From: Candidatus Zipacnadia bacterium
GTDB lineage: Bacteria; Armatimonadota; Zipacnadia; Zipacnadales; Zipacnadaceae
Assembly (NCBI GenBank): GCA_029821455.1
Contig: JALGTI010000128.1
Coordinates: forward strand, 1-8,865
DNA: 8,865 bases
Reading direction: 5' to 3'
The first letter of the stretch is position 1, and every line of letters starts with the position of its first letter. Shown here piece by piece: positions 7,865 to 8,865 of this stretch. Made by a program: the position numbers and the translations under genes. Under the pieces are notes generated by a model. The model searched no databases. It was not told the origin of the DNA and was given only the letters and a program-made list of their open reading frames with translations.

Positions 7865-8008
7865 ACGTGCCAGCACGGTCAAGCTTCCCTACTATCCCCT
7901 CCCCACCATGAAATCCTCTCCCTCATCGTACGGTTCACGTGCCAGCACGGTCAAGCTTCCCTACTATCCCCTCCCCACCATGAAATCCTCTCCCTCATCG
8001 TACGGTTC
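7865..8008. repeat. Perfect 72-bp tandem duplication
   Basis: Two adjacent copies of a 72-base unit (7865-7936 and 7937-8008) are identical at every base. The unit starts with ACGTGCCAGCACGG and ends with CGTACGGTTC. It contains the near-palindrome CGTGC-CA-GCACG and is strongly C-rich in its middle on the plus strand. Because 72 is a multiple of three, the duplication keeps one plus-strand frame open, which explains a 77-codon reading frame at 7791-8024 that is probably not a gene. It lies just beyond the 3' end of the IS110-like remnant. Confidence 0.95.
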
Positions 8009-8034
8009 ATCACTGGCTGGGTAAGCAACCACCG

Positions 8035-8217
8035 CTAAACAGCCTCAGCATAAGCCACCTGATCCCGCCACAGCGCCCAGACTACCCCCACTAGCTTACG
8101 GGCGAAAGCCACACTGGCCACCGTCGCTGTCTAGTACCTGGCAAACACTCGCCACCAGTATTCTGTGAGCTTGCCGCCTGTGGCCCCCAGGCGGCTGCTG
8201 ATGTTGGCCGCTTGCCG
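8035..8217 (-). pseudogene. IS110-family transposase, C-terminal remnant
   Basis: Reading the minus strand from 8217 gives RQAANISSRLGATGGKLTEY and then WWRVFARY, a TAG at 8133-8131, and in the same frame TATVASVAFARKLVGVVWAL followed by WRDQVAYAEAV and a TAG at 8037-8035. The pattern Y-x2-R-x3-R, then A-x-VA-x-ARKL, then WAL-x-RD-x3-Y fits the C-terminal end of the IS116/IS110/IS902 transposase domain. The N-terminal DEDD catalytic part is absent. The internal stop and missing front make it inactive. Family assignment rests on pattern recall only. Confidence 0.6.
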
Positions 8218-8390
8218 TCAGCGGCGAACAGCTCCGGCAGATGCTCCAGCGCCGTCTGCCTGCATTTGCGCAGCTAGCTGGGATGCACCTCACACTCGGC
8301 CACCAGTTGCGCCAACGACTTCTGCTCCCGCAAGAGCTCTAATACTACCTTAGCCTTGACCGTTATCACCAGCAGCCTCAGGCACAATCT
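8208..8390 (-). pseudogene. IS3/IS911-type transposase OrfA, N-terminal remnant
   Basis: The minus-strand frame reads VKAKVVLELLREQKSLAQLV followed by AECEVHPS, a TAG at 8276-8274, then LRKCRQTALEHLPELF. This closely follows the helix-turn-helix of IS3-family OrfA proteins (FKAKVALEAL...LAAEYGVHPNQIxQWKKQ...ELF). The stop sits exactly where Gln is usual, so one CAG to TAG change would explain it, and Cys replaces the usual Trp three residues later. No good start codon is seen upstream and no OrfB is present. The frame differs from that of the adjoining IS110-like fragment. Confidence 0.72.
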
Positions 8391-8411
8391 TTCCTCACAG
8401 TACCCCGAATT

Positions 8412-8434
8412 ACCGCTATAGAGCGGTTTGTCAA
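8412..8434 (-). promoter_or_regulatory. TTGACA box next to a 6-bp palindrome, possible IS promoter
   Basis: On the minus strand TTGACA (8434-8429) is followed directly by ACCGCT-CTAT-AGCGGT (8427-8412), a perfect 6-bp inverted repeat with a 4-base loop. It lies just upstream of the IS3 OrfA remnant. No good -10 hexamer is found at 16-18 bases, so this may be an old element promoter or a chance match. Confidence 0.3.
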
Positions 8435-8465
8435 GGCAAAAGTCCGGATTTGCTGTCGTTGGCCG

Positions 8466-8865
8466 TTAGCTGTTTCGTCCGTTTCTTAATGGCTGGCCGT
8501 GTGGCTCGATCTCTTCGAGTGCCGGGCGGGGCGCCCGCACCGGGGCGCGTTCGCCCGGAATGCTCTCCGCAATCTTGCCGCCTCGCAGTCGGCGGCGATA
8601 GCTCAGGTTCAGGGCCGTGCGCAGAAGCCCCTTGCTCATGCCACCACGGCGGACCAACATGCGGCGCAGAATGGATGGTAGCGAGTAGAACCGGCGGTAC
8701 GCATAGAGGCGCCCCTGTAGGAGTTCGGCTGCCGTCATGTTCCGCGGCTGGTAGACTACGTTGCCCATAGTGTAGAGTGACCAATCAAAGCTCGTGATGC
8801 GGCCCTCCTTCGTAAGCTGGTCGTAAACCGGAGTGCCAGGGAAGGGCGTCAGAATAGTAAACTGG
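8466..8865 (-). CDS. Radical SAM protein, probably cobalamin-binding class, C-terminal part
   Basis: Only the last 132 residues are in the window; the gene runs on beyond the right edge. The visible part opens with QFTILTPFPGTPVYDQL, then EGRITSFDWSLY, YQPRNMTAAELLQG and LYAYRRFYSLPSI. This order is typical of the end of the radical SAM barrel in B12-binding enzymes such as the BchE, hopanoid-modifying and methyltransferase groups, where LTPFPGTP is near the last barrel strand. The CxxxCxxC cluster and any B12 domain would lie outside the window, so neither reaction nor class can be fixed. The basic tail (SYRRRLRGG) and the Pro/Arg-rich end after it are of unknown use. It is convergent with the glycosidase cluster. 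The IS3 remnant lies downstream of its TAA (8468-8466), with its TTGACA box 32 bases away. Confidence 0.85.
   Translation of the reverse strand, partial: QFTILTPFPGTPVYDQLTKEGRITSFDWSLYTMGNVVYQPRNMTAAELLQGRLYAYRRFYSLPSILRRMLVRRGGMSKGLLRTALNLSYRRRLRGGKIAESIPGERAPVRAPRPALEEIEPHGQPLRNGRNS
8523..8558. other. Two adjacent G+C hairpins in the 3' end of the radical SAM gene
   Basis: CGGGCG-GGG-CGCCCG (8523-8537) is a perfect 6-bp stem. Next to it CCGGGGCG-CGTT-CGCCCGG (about 8540-8558) pairs with one bulge. Both lie in the part encoding the Pro/Arg/Ala-rich tail, so they may simply reflect G+C-rich codon use. Confidence 0.35.

Larger units (their letters stand above)
8035..8390 (-). mobile_element. 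Fused remains of two insertion sequences
   Basis: Minus-strand transposase fragments of two unrelated families abut within a few bases near 8208-8217: an IS3-type OrfA start on the right and an IS110-like tail on the left. Neither is complete and each holds a stop codon. No terminal inverted repeats or target duplication could be recognised, so the true limits are unknown. Confidence 0.65.

Noticed and set aside
7865..8008. CRISPR-like array
   Set aside because: There are only two copies, directly abutting, of a 72-base unit and no spacers.
7921..8010. Group II intron domain V, suggested by CGTACGGTTC
   Set aside because: The matching 5' half of the stem (GAGCCGTACG with a GAAA loop) is absent and no reverse transcriptase is encoded.
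7791..8024. 77-codon plus-strand frame with a repeated 24-residue segment
   Set aside because: The frame stays open only because the 72-bp duplication is a multiple of three. There is no ribosome site and the residues look like translated non-coding DNA.

Overview
This is a G+C-rich bacterial window, probably from an environmental genome of a polysaccharide-degrading phylum. Armatimonadota or Planctomycetota-like lineages would fit a large secreted heparinase II/III protein beside a DUF4091-type glycosidase remnant and a melibiase. No phylogenetic marker is present, so this placement is only an inference.

The left 7.4 kb is a plus-strand cluster with short spacers. It starts with a class III, PLP-dependent aminotransferase of the glutamate-1-semialdehyde aminomutase type (116-1336). 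Next is a badly damaged remnant of a secreted DUF4091-type glycoside hydrolase (1367-1784), with one in-frame stop, one frameshift and apparently most of its middle missing. A 1074-residue secreted heparinase II/III-family polysaccharide lyase with a four-cysteine ribbon follows (1836-5060). The last gene is a 764-residue alpha-galactosidase-like enzyme of the GH27/GH36 type without a signal peptide (5078-7372). The likely logic is that the exported lyase cuts an acidic, possibly galactose-containing polysaccharide outside, and the unexported glycosidase trims imported fragments. The aminotransferase substrate is unknown. No transporter or regulator gene lies in the window.

The right part is a convergent junction. 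About 490 bases (7373-7864) carry no convincing gene but hold strong hairpins. A perfect 72-bp tandem duplication (7865-8008) follows. Then come fused minus-strand remains of two different insertion sequences: an IS110-like transposase tail and an IS3-type OrfA, each with an in-frame stop. The window ends inside a minus-strand radical SAM gene, probably of the cobalamin-binding class, of which only the C-terminal 132 residues are visible.

I see no tRNA, rRNA, CRISPR array or intact mobile element. The least explained structures are the multiply broken DUF4091 remnant inside the operon, the cysteine ribbon in an exported lyase, the altered acid/base motif of the glycosidase, the exact 72-bp duplication beside the IS110 remnant, and the IS3/IS110 fusion point.
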